A stretch of 64,000 nt of DNA, from contig NZ_CP118574.1 in the NCBI RefSeq assembly GCF_028898845.1, positions 248,001 through 312,000 of the forward strand. Direction: 5' to 3'. Below the pieces are notes generated by a model. The model saw only the letters and a program-made list of their open reading frames with translations, had not been told where the DNA came from and did not search any database. This stretch comes from Streptomyces sp. WZ-12. Lineage in GTDB: Bacteria > Actinomycetota > Actinomycetes > Streptomycetales > Streptomycetaceae. Of this stretch, positions 8,788-18,590 are shown piece by piece. Made by a program: the position numbers and the translations under genes. Numbering within the stretch: the stretch's first letter is position 1; the number at the start of each line of letters is the position of its first letter.

Positions 8788-10344
8788 TCAGGGCGTTTCG
8801 CGGGCGGTTGGACTGGGGTCTGCCGGGGCGGGGATTGACGTCGGGTCCTGCTTCAGCGAACCGGCCCGAACCAGGGCGAGGAACGCGACGAGTTCCTTCT
8901 TCACGACGGGGGCCAGCAGGTAGAGGCCGATGATGTTGATGACCGCGAGGAGGAAGAGCACCGCGTCGGCCATATTGATCAGGGAGGCGAGGGAAAGCAG
9001 CGAGCCCAGGGCGACGAACAGGGTGTACAGCGCCTTGTAGATCTTCTCGCTCACGCTGCTGCGGCCGAAGAGGTACGTCCACGCCTTCAGGCCGTAGTAG
9101 CCCCACGTGATGATCGTGGAGAAGGCGAACAGGAGCACCGCGATGGTCAGGAGGTAGGGGAACCACGGCATGACCGTGGCGAAGGCGTCCGAGGTGATGG
9201 TCACGCCTTCGGGGGCTGCTCCGGTTTCGGCCGCGGCTGCGCGCGCCTTGTCCCAACTGGGCGTGCTGGCAATGACGATGGCCAGCGCCGTCATGGTGCA
9301 CACCACCACGGTGTCGATGAACGGCTCCAGGAGGGCGACCAGCCCTTCGGTGACGGGATGGCGGGTCTTGACGGCCGAGTGGGCAATGGGGGCGGAGCCC
9401 GTGCCGGCCTCGTTGGAGAACGCGGCGCGTTGGAAACCGATGATCAGTGCGCCGATGACGCCACCGGCCACGCCTTCCGGCGCGAACGCCCCGCCGATAA
9501 TGGTGGCGACGGCGCTGGGCAGGGCGGTGAAATTGACCAGGATGACGAAGACGCACGCGGCGCAGTAGAGGCCGGCCATGATGGGGACGAGTCGGCTGGT
9601 GACCTTCGCGATCGAGCGAATTCCCCCCAGCAGGACCAGACCGGTCAGTGCCGCGAGCACGATGCCGAAGGCCAGGGCACCGGTCGAGGAACCCAGCAGG
9701 CCGTCGTCTCCCCCGGTGATCGACTTCAACTGGGCGAAGCTCTGGTTGGTTTGGAACAGGTTGCCGCCGAACAGGCCGAAGAAGAGCAGCGCCACAGAGG
9801 CCAGGACGGCCAATACCTTGCCCAGGCGCGCCATGCCCCGCTCGGCCAGCCCTTTGCGCAGGTAATACATCGGGCCGCCGGAAACGGTGCCGTCCGCGTG
9901 GTACTCGCGGTACTTGACTCCGAGCGTGCACTCCACGAACTTCGTGGCCATCCCCAGCAGACCGCAGAGGATCATCCAGAAGGTCGCACCGGGACCACCG
10001 ATGGTCACCGCAACGGCGACGCCGGCGATGTTGCCCAGACCGACCGTGCCGGATACGGCCGCCGTCAGCGCCTGGAAATGGGTGACTTCACCCGGGTCAC
10101 TGCTCTTGCTGTACTTCCCCCGCACCAGATCGACGGCCAAGCCGACCCGGCGCAACTGCACGCCTTTGAACCAGATGGTGAAGACCGCGCCGGCGACAAC
10201 CAACCAAGCGACGATCCAAGGAAACGACAGCCCAAAGATGCTGACTTCAGCGAAGACGAAATTGGAGAGGTGAGTGGACAGGGGGTCGAAGACGCTGTTG
10301 ACGGCGCTATCGACGCGAGAGGTGAGGGTGTCGAGAAACGACAT
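8788..10344 (-). CDS. Alanine/glycine:cation symporter, AGCS family
   Basis: 518 residues with about 10-11 hydrophobic segments. AGCS landmarks include VSGTVGLGNIAGVAVAVTIG and GGPMYYLRKG near the N-terminal third and ISNEAGTGSAPIAHS-like FSNEAGTGSAPIAHSAVKT in the centre. It imports alanine or glycine with Na+ or H+ across the cytoplasmic membrane. ATG 10344 lies 7 nt after GAGGGG; a GTG two codons earlier (10350) is possible. It stands alone apart from a possible upstream overlapping ORF (10344-10517). Confidence 0.93.
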   Translation of the reverse strand: MSFLDTLTSRVDSAVNSVFDPLSTHLSNFVFAEVSIFGLSFPWIVAWLVVAGAVFTIWFKGVQLRRVGLAVDLVRGKYSKSSDPGEVTHFQALTAAVSGTVGLGNIAGVAVAVTIGGPGATFWMILCGLLGMATKFVECTLGVKYREYHADGTVSGGPMYYLRKGLAERGMARLGKVLAVLASVALLFFGLFGGNLFQTNQSFAQLKSITGGDDGLLGSSTGALAFGIVLAALTGLVLLGGIRSIAKVTSRLVPIMAGLYCAACVFVILVNFTALPSAVATIIGGAFAPEGVAGGVIGALIIGFQRAAFSNEAGTGSAPIAHSAVKTRHPVTEGLVALLEPFIDTVVVCTMTALAIVIASTPSWDKARAAAAETGAAPEGVTITSDAFATVMPWFPYLLTIAVLLFAFSTIITWGYYGLKAWTYLFGRSSVSEKIYKALYTLFVALGSLLSLASLINMADAVLFLLAVINIIGLYLLAPVVKKELVAFLALVRAGSLKQDPTSIPAPADPSPTARETP

Positions 10345-10517
10345 CAGCACACCCCTCTAGTCGGAACGCTCACGTACCGCGCCGGGGTGGCGAAACCGCT
10401 GGGCGGGTACGCCGCCTGGCAGTTGTGCAGGTGCGGCGGGACTGTCCGCATACGATCGGCGTCCACGCGACTTGGGGGTGATGGTGCACACCCGACTGCC
10501 CGCTGGTGGTCTGACAT
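10344..10517 (-). CDS. Possible 57-residue upstream ORF overlapping the symporter start
   Basis: An ATG at 10517 preceded by AAGGAAAGAG opens a 57-codon frame that ends in TGA overlapping the symporter ATG as TGATG. The peptide is Pro/Arg-rich with three Cys (one the last residue) and matches no family I know. The RBS and the TGATG coupling are the only support; it may be a leader peptide or chance. Confidence 0.25.
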   Translation of the reverse strand: MSDHQRAVGCAPSPPSRVDADRMRTVPPHLHNCQAAYPPSGFATPARYVSVPTRGVC

Positions 10518-10814
10518 CTGTCTCTTTCCTTGTCTCATCGGATGGTTCAAGGCACTGAGACAGCGCCCTGCCAATGCCGCTCGGCGCCGTCCTGCAGAAA
10601 GGCGACGTAGCTGCGAAGGAGACCGGGTGTTGCGACACGGGGGCCGCGTGCCTGGCCGCATCCTCAGCGGGGGGTGGCCGGGCCCAGCCCATAGCGTTCC
10701 GCTTGGCGATCAGGCCCGTTATGAGTGCACAGATAAGCAGTTGCCCGTTTACAGGGAAGTAAAGGAATCCTTATATCCGGCCCCACGTTCCGCGGGGGCT
10801 ACCATCAGGGGCGA
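10518..10814. other. Intergenic stretch, nothing firm
   Basis: About 300 bp between the ATPase gene end and the possible leader ORF. It should hold the symporter promoter. I saw no recognisable riboswitch core, tRNA or convincing ORF. Confidence 0.4.
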
Positions 10815-11282
10815 TCAGACCGTGACGACGCTCCGGTACTGCGGGATGGGCAACTCGCACCACACCTGCTTGTGTTGGGCATCGTGACGGACCACGCCCC
10901 ACGCCCGGCTGAGCGCCGCAACGATCGCCAGTCCCCTGCCGCACTCGCGCAGACCGCGTTCCGTCTCGGTGCTTGCCACGGCGCGGAGGCTCTCCCCTGG
11001 ACCGGGGTCGTGCACGGCGATGTGCAGCGCTCCTTCGGCGTGGTCTGTGGGGTGAACGATGTACAGGCTCAGCCCGGTGGTGTAGCTGCAGTGCTTCACG
11101 GCGTTGGCGACCAGTTCGGTGACCACGAGCTCGACCGCCTCGATGAGGTCGACACCGCACCCGTGATGGGTGAGCCATTGACGGGCGAGGCGGCGGGCAG
11201 ACCTGGCGGGGCTGACTCCAAGGGCGTGTCGGGACCATGTGACAGCACAGGGGTGCCGCGGCGCGATCTTGAGAGACATCAT
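10815..11282 (-). CDS. RsbW-like ATP-binding protein (HATPase_c anti-sigma regulator family)
   Basis: 155 residues, the usual size of stand-alone Streptomyces GHKL ATPases. The N-box is LVVTELVANAVKH, followed by a G1-like HDPGPG and G2-like RGLAIVAALS. Such proteins act as serine kinases or anti-sigma factors in partner-switching networks; no anti-anti-sigma or sigma gene is adjacent, so partners are unknown. Two tandem ATGs (11282, 11279) follow GAAGGAG; the first is chosen for spacing. Confidence 0.85.
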   Translation of the reverse strand: MMSLKIAPRHPCAVTWSRHALGVSPARSARRLARQWLTHHGCGVDLIEAVELVVTELVANAVKHCSYTTGLSLYIVHPTDHAEGALHIAVHDPGPGESLRAVASTETERGLRECGRGLAIVAALSRAWGVVRHDAQHKQVWCELPIPQYRSVVTV

Positions 11283-11818
11283 GGCAATCCGACTCCTTCA
11301 CACCCTGGCCTCAGCCGGCCCTGGACTCCGCCGGAGTCCGCCTTGGGTGACGCGTGGGCGAGGAGTGCCACGTCCTGGCCTCACCGTCGACGCCGTGACT
11401 GGTGCCGTGGTGGCTCGTCCACCGTTCTCCTGCTGCCGATGGCGAGCCTTGTACGACCACGGCACCACGCACCGCGGGGCCGAGGCGACACCTTTTCGGA
11501 TGGAACAGAGACCGACGAAAGTAGGCCCCCGGCAGCGCGTGACCCGCTAGCCGCCATGCGCACCGCAAGCCCAACTGACATACGAATAAGGAGAGTTCAA
11601 CGCGTCACGCCTGCCGATCAACAGGCGTGAACCACCCGCAACCGATACCGGCGGTGGCATGACGGCGGCACCGCCACCACCCGGCCCACCCTGCCCCCCG
11701 CCGGGATGCGCCTCGACCAGAACGCCCTCCGGCGACCCGTGCCAGACAGGGGAGCTTCCGACCTTCGTGCCCCCGTGGGACTGCCGCACCGCCGCCCACC
11801 ATACGTATCCTTTTTGTA
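11283..11818. other. Divergent intergenic region with one hairpin
   Basis: The 536-bp gap between the ATPase and NarL-kinase genes must carry promoters for both. A perfect 9-bp inverted repeat TCACGCCTG (11605-11613) / CAGGCGTGA (11622-11630) stands out. Several frames are open here, but none combines a start site with a plausible protein. Confidence 0.4.
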
Positions 11819-13048
11819 ATGATTTCGTCCTCATCTTCGCGCGCCGAAACGCGGCATCGGAGCCGGTGGCATCCGTCCGCGGTGGACACCGCAGTGGCAT
11901 TGGCCGCGGCCGCGTACGGCGTCGGGGACTCCCTGGTCCTCGCGGGAAGCGGCCTGTTGACCGGCAAGCCCTACTGGGCGGCGGCCGCTGCGGGATCGGC
12001 CGGACTGATCGTTCTGTGGCGGCACCGATTTCCACGCTTCGTGACGGGTGTCGTACTCATTGCGCACGTGTTCTGCTACGCACCCGGCGCCGTCGTGGTC
12101 ATGGTCTACACCCTCGGGGGCCGCTACCGATCCCGACTGCGCCTGGTCGCGCTGGGTCTCATCGCCCTGGCCGCACAGACAGCCGCCTCCGAACTCGGCG
12201 GCATGGGTCTGGACCTCGTCCACGGAGTGCCCTTCGTGGCTGCGCCCTTGCTGATGGGCCTGTACGTGGCCACCCGGCAACAACTCATCGCCACCATGCG
12301 GGAACAAGCCGCGATCCAGGAGCATCAGCAGGCCCTCCTTGAGGAGCGTGCACGTGAGCAGGAGCGCACCCGGATCGCGCGAGAACTGCACGACGTGGTC
12401 GCCCACCGCGTCAGCCACGTCGTTCTCATCGCCGGAGCCTTGCAGGTCAGCGCGGACCGCGGGGCTGACTGGGTCCGCCAGGAGACGGAACGCATCCGCC
12501 GCGCCGGCACCCAGGCACTCGTCGAACTGCGCGACATCCTCGGCGTCCTCACCGGACACCAGAGCCAGGAGAAGGCTCCCTTGGAGCCCACGCCGACGAC
12601 ATCCGACCTCCACACGCTCGTCGCCGACTGCCGCCGCCTCGGCATGGACATCACCCTGCGGCTGCGGGGCGCCGTGGACACACTGCCCGCGGCCACCCAG
12701 GTCACCGTCTACCGCGTCGTACAGGAAGCGCTCACCAACGCGCTCAAGCACGCGCCCGGCGCCCATGTGACCGTCGATGTGCACGACGGTCACGACGCCG
12801 TGCACATCGTGATCGCCAACGGGCCGCCCACGGCAAGCCCCGCCGAAGACCTGCCCTCGGCCGGATACGGCCTGGTGGGTCTGGCAGAGCGACTCCGCGT
12901 TCTGGGCGGCGCCTTCGAGGCCACCACGCAGCCCAGCGGCGCTTTCCGCGTCGACGCCACCATTCCGCACCGCGCTGCGCACCCCTCGCAGGCAGCAACG
13001 CCCACCCTTCAGGAGTCGTCCCGTGATCAGAGTGATCATCGTCGATGA
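11819..13048 (+). CDS. NarL-type sensor histidine kinase (HisKA_3)
   Basis: 409 residues. An N-terminal half with about four to five membrane helices (residues 20-155) is followed by a short coiled segment (RELLEER-type, 160-185) and the dimerisation motif RIARELHDVVAHRVSH with His191. The ATPase domain has N-box VVQEALTNALKHAPGA and GYGLVGLAERL. It phosphorylates the regulator that overlaps its 3' end. No good ribosome site precedes ATG 11819; a leaderless transcript or a slightly later start is possible. Confidence 0.88.
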   Translation: MISSSSSRAETRHRSRWHPSAVDTAVALAAAAYGVGDSLVLAGSGLLTGKPYWAAAAAGSAGLIVLWRHRFPRFVTGVVLIAHVFCYAPGAVVVMVYTLGGRYRSRLRLVALGLIALAAQTAASELGGMGLDLVHGVPFVAAPLLMGLYVATRQQLIATMREQAAIQEHQQALLEERAREQERTRIARELHDVVAHRVSHVVLIAGALQVSADRGADWVRQETERIRRAGTQALVELRDILGVLTGHQSQEKAPLEPTPTTSDLHTLVADCRRLGMDITLRLRGAVDTLPAATQVTVYRVVQEALTNALKHAPGAHVTVDVHDGHDAVHIVIANGPPTASPAEDLPSAGYGLVGLAERLRVLGGAFEATTQPSGAFRVDATIPHRAAHPSQAATPTLQESSRDQSDHRR

Positions 13049-13676
13049 CGAACCCCTCGTACGTCATGGGCTGCGCACCATCTTGGAGGCCGACCCCGGT
13101 ATCCGCGTCGTTGCCGAGGCCGCCGACGGTCATGCGGCGATCGAGCAGGCGCGCGCCCATGCCTGCGACGTGGTCCTCATGGACATCCGGATGCCGCGCG
13201 GGGACGGCATCGTCGCCACCCGTGCCCTGCGGGCGATGGCCACGCCGCCGGCCGTGGTGATCCTCACGACGTTCCAGCTCGACGAGTACGTGACCGAGGC
13301 GCTGCGCGCCGGTGCGGCCGGCTTCCTCCTCAAGGACACCCCACCGACCGAGATCATCCGCGCCGTTCACGACGTGGCCGAAGGTCACGGCGTGCTCTCG
13401 CCCTCCGTGACCCGACAGGTCATCGACACTCTGCTCCAGCAACACCAGGCGCTGACCGCACGGGAGCGAGCCCAACTGGAATCGCTCACGGCGCGCGAGC
13501 GGGAAGTCCTCCACCTCGTCGGACAGGGTCTGTCCAACGCGGACATCGCCCGCTCGCTGTCCGCCAGCGAAGCCACCATCAAGATGCACGTCAGCCGGGT
13601 ACTCGCCAAACTCGAACTCAACAATCGCGTCCAGGCGGCGCTCCTCGCCCGCAACGCCGACGCCGCCTCCCCGTAG
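13023..13676 (+). CDS. NarL/LuxR-family response regulator
   Basis: 217 residues from GTG 13023 (after AGGAG), overlapping the kinase gene by 26 bp. The receiver begins IRVIIVDDEPLVRHGL, with acceptor Asp in VVLMDIRMPRGDG and Lys in FLLKDTPP. The C-terminal LuxR helix-turn-helix is LTAREREVLHLVGQGLSNAD followed by ATIKMHVSRVLAKL. Targets are unknown. Confidence 0.93.
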   Translation: MIRVIIVDDEPLVRHGLRTILEADPGIRVVAEAADGHAAIEQARAHACDVVLMDIRMPRGDGIVATRALRAMATPPAVVILTTFQLDEYVTEALRAGAAGFLLKDTPPTEIIRAVHDVAEGHGVLSPSVTRQVIDTLLQQHQALTARERAQLESLTAREREVLHLVGQGLSNADIARSLSASEATIKMHVSRVLAKLELNNRVQAALLARNADAASP

Positions 13677-13854
13677 CACTCCACGCGGACCCGACCGCCC
13701 GAAGGTCGCACCGCGACGGCGGCGAGTGACGCGGTCCCCCGTGCCTGGACGGTCGGAGTCCCGGGCGGCGCCCCGCATCGGCGGCGCATTGTAGTCGGCC
13801 AACGGCCCCCATAACTCTGCCATTTACCGCAGTCTTTCGTGCCCAGGATGGTGA

Positions 13855-15612
<1,758 letters not shown>

Positions 15613-15690
15613 CCGGCGGCGGTCCGGCCAGCCGATCCGCGCGAGAGCTCGCTCGCCGAACCTCAAATCGTCTTCGCTGAAAGGGAATCC

Positions 15691-15883
15691 ATGGACTCCG
15701 CCCGACTGCCGATCCTTTTCGTCAGTCTTCCGGAGAGTGGGCTGGCAAATCCGTTGCAACGCCGGTGACGCCTCGTACCAGGGTTTCTTCCGCCAGCAGG
15801 TCGCCCGGGCGGAGCTTGCGCGCCTGTTCACGTCCGGCTCGGCGAACCGCCTGCTGAGCGAGTTCATCGCCGGGCTGAACTAG
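15691..15883 (+). pseudogene. Remnant: glycosyltransferase-like N-terminus joined to an unrelated tail
   Basis: After AAAGGGAATCC, an ATG opens 26 codons including PILFVSLPESGLANPL, which looks like the N-terminus of an MGT-family glycosyltransferase, then stops at TGA. The next frame is open through to TAG 15881-15883 and ends in a coherent tail (ELARLFTSGSANRLLSEFIA). The simplest reading is a gene reduced by internal deletion to its two ends. The family of the tail is not recognised. Confidence 0.4.
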
Positions 15884-16082
15884 GCAGTTCGTAACGGGGC
15901 ATTGTTCTTCGGCCCGACCGAGCCGACGCCCTTGCCAAGTGGAAGACTCCCCGCCCGGACATCCGCGAACCAACTCATCGAAACCGAGGCCCTCCTGCGT
16001 GTCTGGTTCGACCGAGCCGCGTCTGCGCTCCTTCCCCGCCAGCTCTTCGCTGGTCAGAGCGCTTATCGGCGGCGCACCCCGG

Positions 16083-17483
16083 TCACATGTTGATCATGTG
16101 CCCCGCGAGACCGTGCACCGCTTCCTGGATGGCCTCGCCGAGGGTGGGGTGGCCGTGCACGTTGCGGGCCACCTCATGGACCGTCAGGTCCCACTTCTGT
16201 GCCAGCGTCAACTCCGGGAGGAGTTCGGTGACTTCGGGACCGATGAGGTGGGCGCCGATGATCTCCCCGTAGCGTGCGTCGCTGATGAGCTTGACGAAGC
16301 CGGCGGTGTCCCCGAGGCCGTGGGCCTTGGCATTGGCGGTGAACGGGAACTTGGCCACCCGTACGTCGAAGCCCTGCTCGCGGGCCTGGGCCTCGGTCCA
16401 GCCGAAGCTGGCGATCTGCGGCTGACAGAACGTCACCCGCGGGATCATCAGGTAGTCCAGCTCCATCGTCTCGCTGCCGCCGATGGTTTCGGCGGCGACG
16501 ACGCCCATCGCCTCGGCGGCGTGCGCCAGCATCAGCTTGGCGGTGACGTCGCCGATGGCGAAGATGTGCGGCACGTTCGTCCGGCAGCGGCCGTCGATGT
16601 CGATGGCGCCGCGCCCGGTCAGCCGGACGCCGGTGTTCTCCAACCCGTAGCCGGTGGTGCGTGGTTGGAAGCCGATGGCCTGGAGGACCTGGTCGGCCTC
16701 CAGGGTCTGGCGCTGGCCGCCGGTGGTGACCGTGACGCGCACCTTCTCCCCGGAGTCGTCGATGCCCTCGACCCGGGTGGAGGGCAGCACGTTGATACCC
16801 AACTTGCGGTAGCGGCGGGCGAGTTCGGCGGACACCTCCTCGTCCTCCAGCGGCACGACGCGGTCGAGGAACTCCACCAGGGTGACCTCGACGCCGTAGT
16901 TGTGGAGGACGTAGGCGAACTCGACGCCGATGGCGCCCGCCCCGGCGATCACGATGCTGCCCGGCAGTTCGTCGGAGAGGATCTGTTCCTCGTACGTCAC
17001 CACCCGGTGGCTCAGCGCCGTGCCGGGCAACAGGCGGGTGACCGAGCCGGTGGCGATGATCGCGTGGCCGAAGGTGAGGGTCTCGGTCCGGCCGTCGCCC
17101 AGCGTGACGTGGAGGGTGTGCGGATCGATGAAGGAGCCGACGCCCTCGAACTGCTCGATCTTGTTCTTCTTCATCAGGAAGTGCACGCCCTTGGCGCGGC
17201 CCTCGGCCACCCGGCGGCTGCGCAGGAACGCCTCCCGGTAGTCGAAGGTGACCTGCCCGTCGATCCGCATGCCGAAGGTCTTCGCCTCGCGGCCGACGAT
17301 GTGGGCGATCTCGGCGTTGCGGAGCAGCGCCTTCGACGGCACACAGCCGATGTTGAGGCAGACGCCGCCCCAGTACTTGGCCTCGACGATCGCGGTGCGC
17401 AGGCCGAGCTGGGCGGCTCGGATGGCGGCGACGTACCCTCCGGGGCCGGCGCCCAGGACCACCACGTCGAACTGTGTGTTCAT
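16083..17483 (-). CDS. lpdA: Dihydrolipoyl dehydrogenase (E3)
   Basis: 466 residues, normal E3 length. FAD motif [21 protein letters not shown] at the N-terminus, redox disulfide [16 protein letters not shown]-binding [10 protein letters not shown], and the C-terminal [13 protein letters not shown] carrying the catalytic His-Glu pair. It reoxidises dihydrolipoamide of 2-oxoacid dehydrogenase or glycine-cleavage complexes. No E1/E2 genes are adjacent. Streptomyces often carry several copies. Confidence 0.95.
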   Translation of the reverse strand: MNTQFDVVVLGAGPGGYVAAIRAAQLGLRTAIVEAKYWGGVCLNIGCVPSKALLRNAEIAHIVGREAKTFGMRIDGQVTFDYREAFLRSRRVAEGRAKGVHFLMKKNKIEQFEGVGSFIDPHTLHVTLGDGRTETLTFGHAIIATGSVTRLLPGTALSHRVVTYEEQILSDELPGSIVIAGAGAIGVEFAYVLHNYGVEVTLVEFLDRVVPLEDEEVSAELARRYRKLGINVLPSTRVEGIDDSGEKVRVTVTTGGQRQTLEADQVLQAIGFQPRTTGYGLENTGVRLTGRGAIDIDGRCRTNVPHIFAIGDVTAKLMLAHAAEAMGVVAAETIGGSETMELDYLMIPRVTFCQPQIASFGWTEAQAREQGFDVRVAKFPFTANAKAHGLGDTAGFVKLISDARYGEIIGAHLIGPEVTELLPELTLAQKWDLTVHEVARNVHGHPTLGEAIQEAVHGLAGHMINM

Positions 17484-17705
17484 GTCGGGATCCCGCTTCC
17501 GGTGCCCGTGCCGGGCGTGCGGCCGCCCGGGCTGCGCTCGCTACGCTCGTTCATGTTCGGCAGCCTAGGCGGGGGCGGACGGGGCCGCAGCGCGTCACGG
17601 TCCAGGCGGGGGGCGTCTCTGCGCCCCAGGGAGCGGCGCCTCATGAAGCCCGTCGTGGGGAGATTTTGTCCGGTTAGGTCCTTGTCGTGGTGATCGGTGC
17701 ACCGC

Positions 17706-17723
17706 ACTGTCGATCGCGACAGT
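17706..17723. promoter_or_regulatory. Inverted repeat upstream of the YqcI/YcgG gene
   Basis: ACTGTCG (17706-17712), spacer ATCG, CGACAGT (17717-17723), a perfect 7-bp dyad 63 bp before the ATG at 17786. It could be an operator. The 302-bp gap between lpdA and this gene must also contain lpdA's promoter; nothing else stands out there. Confidence 0.35.
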
Positions 17724-17785
17724 CGCGATCTTCCCGGATTACCCCTTAGCACTTCTTCCGTCCCACACACCCCACAAGGCCCACC

Positions 17786-18511
17786 ATGACCGAATCCCAT
17801 ACCGCGGCGCACCGCGCTGCCCTCGAACACTTCATACAGAGCCGTGAGTTCAGTTGCCTGGGCGCGCGGGCCGCCCTCAAACGCGACACCCTCACCCACC
17901 GCCACTACGGGGAGCTGGGCGACCCGCGGTCCGCCGAGCAGAACCACCGCGATGTGCTGGCGTACGCCGCCGAGATCCGGCCGCGACTGTCGTCCCAGAG
18001 CTTCCGCACCTTCGTGGCGACCTTCGACGGCCCCGGCGACCTCGACGAACTCGGCTACGAGCAGGCGCTGTGGCGGCACCTCCAGTACATCCACGACCTC
18101 GACAGCCGCGACCACGGCACCGAGACCGGCTACACCTCCGACCCCACCCGGCCCGAGTTCGGATTCCATGTGGGCGGGATGTCGTTCTTCCTGGTCGGGA
18201 TGCACCCCGACGCCTCCCGCGTCAGTCGCCGCTTCCCGGTGCCGGCCGTCGCGTTCAACTCCCTGACGCAGTTCGTCCTGCTCGGCGAGAAGTTCTACTC
18301 GATGCAGGACGCGATCCGGCGGCGCGAGGTGCGCAACAACGGTTCCGTGAACCCGAGTTTCGTGACGTACGAGTACGAGCAACCCGCCCGGCACTTCTCG
18401 GGCCGGTACACGGAGCGGGCGTGGTCGTGCCCGTTCACCTCCCGACACGAGGAGGCCGCAGCCTCCGGTGCCGATGACGCGGACGGCGAGCTGATCCGGC
18501 CGCAGGCGTAG
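17786..18511 (+). CDS. YqcI/YcgG (GntA-like) family protein
   Basis: 241 residues. The N-terminal FSCLGARAALKRDT motif and the long middle region (EFGFHVGGMSFFLVGMHPDASR, VAFNSLTQF) are characteristic of the YqcI/YcgG family. One member, GntA, is a haem-dependent oxygenase that N-hydroxylates a guanidino group in guanitoxin biosynthesis. The substrate here is unknown, and no biosynthetic partners lie next to it. Single gene, with a terminator at 18538-18565. Confidence 0.8.
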   Translation: MTESHTAAHRAALEHFIQSREFSCLGARAALKRDTLTHRHYGELGDPRSAEQNHRDVLAYAAEIRPRLSSQSFRTFVATFDGPGDLDELGYEQALWRHLQYIHDLDSRDHGTETGYTSDPTRPEFGFHVGGMSFFLVGMHPDASRVSRRFPVPAVAFNSLTQFVLLGEKFYSMQDAIRRREVRNNGSVNPSFVTYEYEQPARHFSGRYTERAWSCPFTSRHEEAAASGADDADGELIRPQA

Positions 18512-18537
18512 CGCCGGGGAGTTCCCGGTACGGCGAA

Positions 18538-18565
18538 GGGCCCGGCGACCGAAGTCGCCGGGCCC
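18538..18565. terminator. Bidirectional hairpin terminator
   Basis: Perfect 12-bp arms GGGCCCGGCGAC / GTCGCCGGGCCC with a CGAA tetraloop, between the convergent YqcI/YcgG and DHA2 exporter genes. Confidence 0.8.
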
Positions 18566-18590
18566 TGGCTCGTGCCGTTCGCGGTGGGTG

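Noticed and set aside
10345..10814. Glycine riboswitch before the AGCS symporter
   Set aside because: Expected for a glycine/alanine carrier, but I could not find the conserved glycine-aptamer core in the leader by eye. A covariance-model search would settle it.
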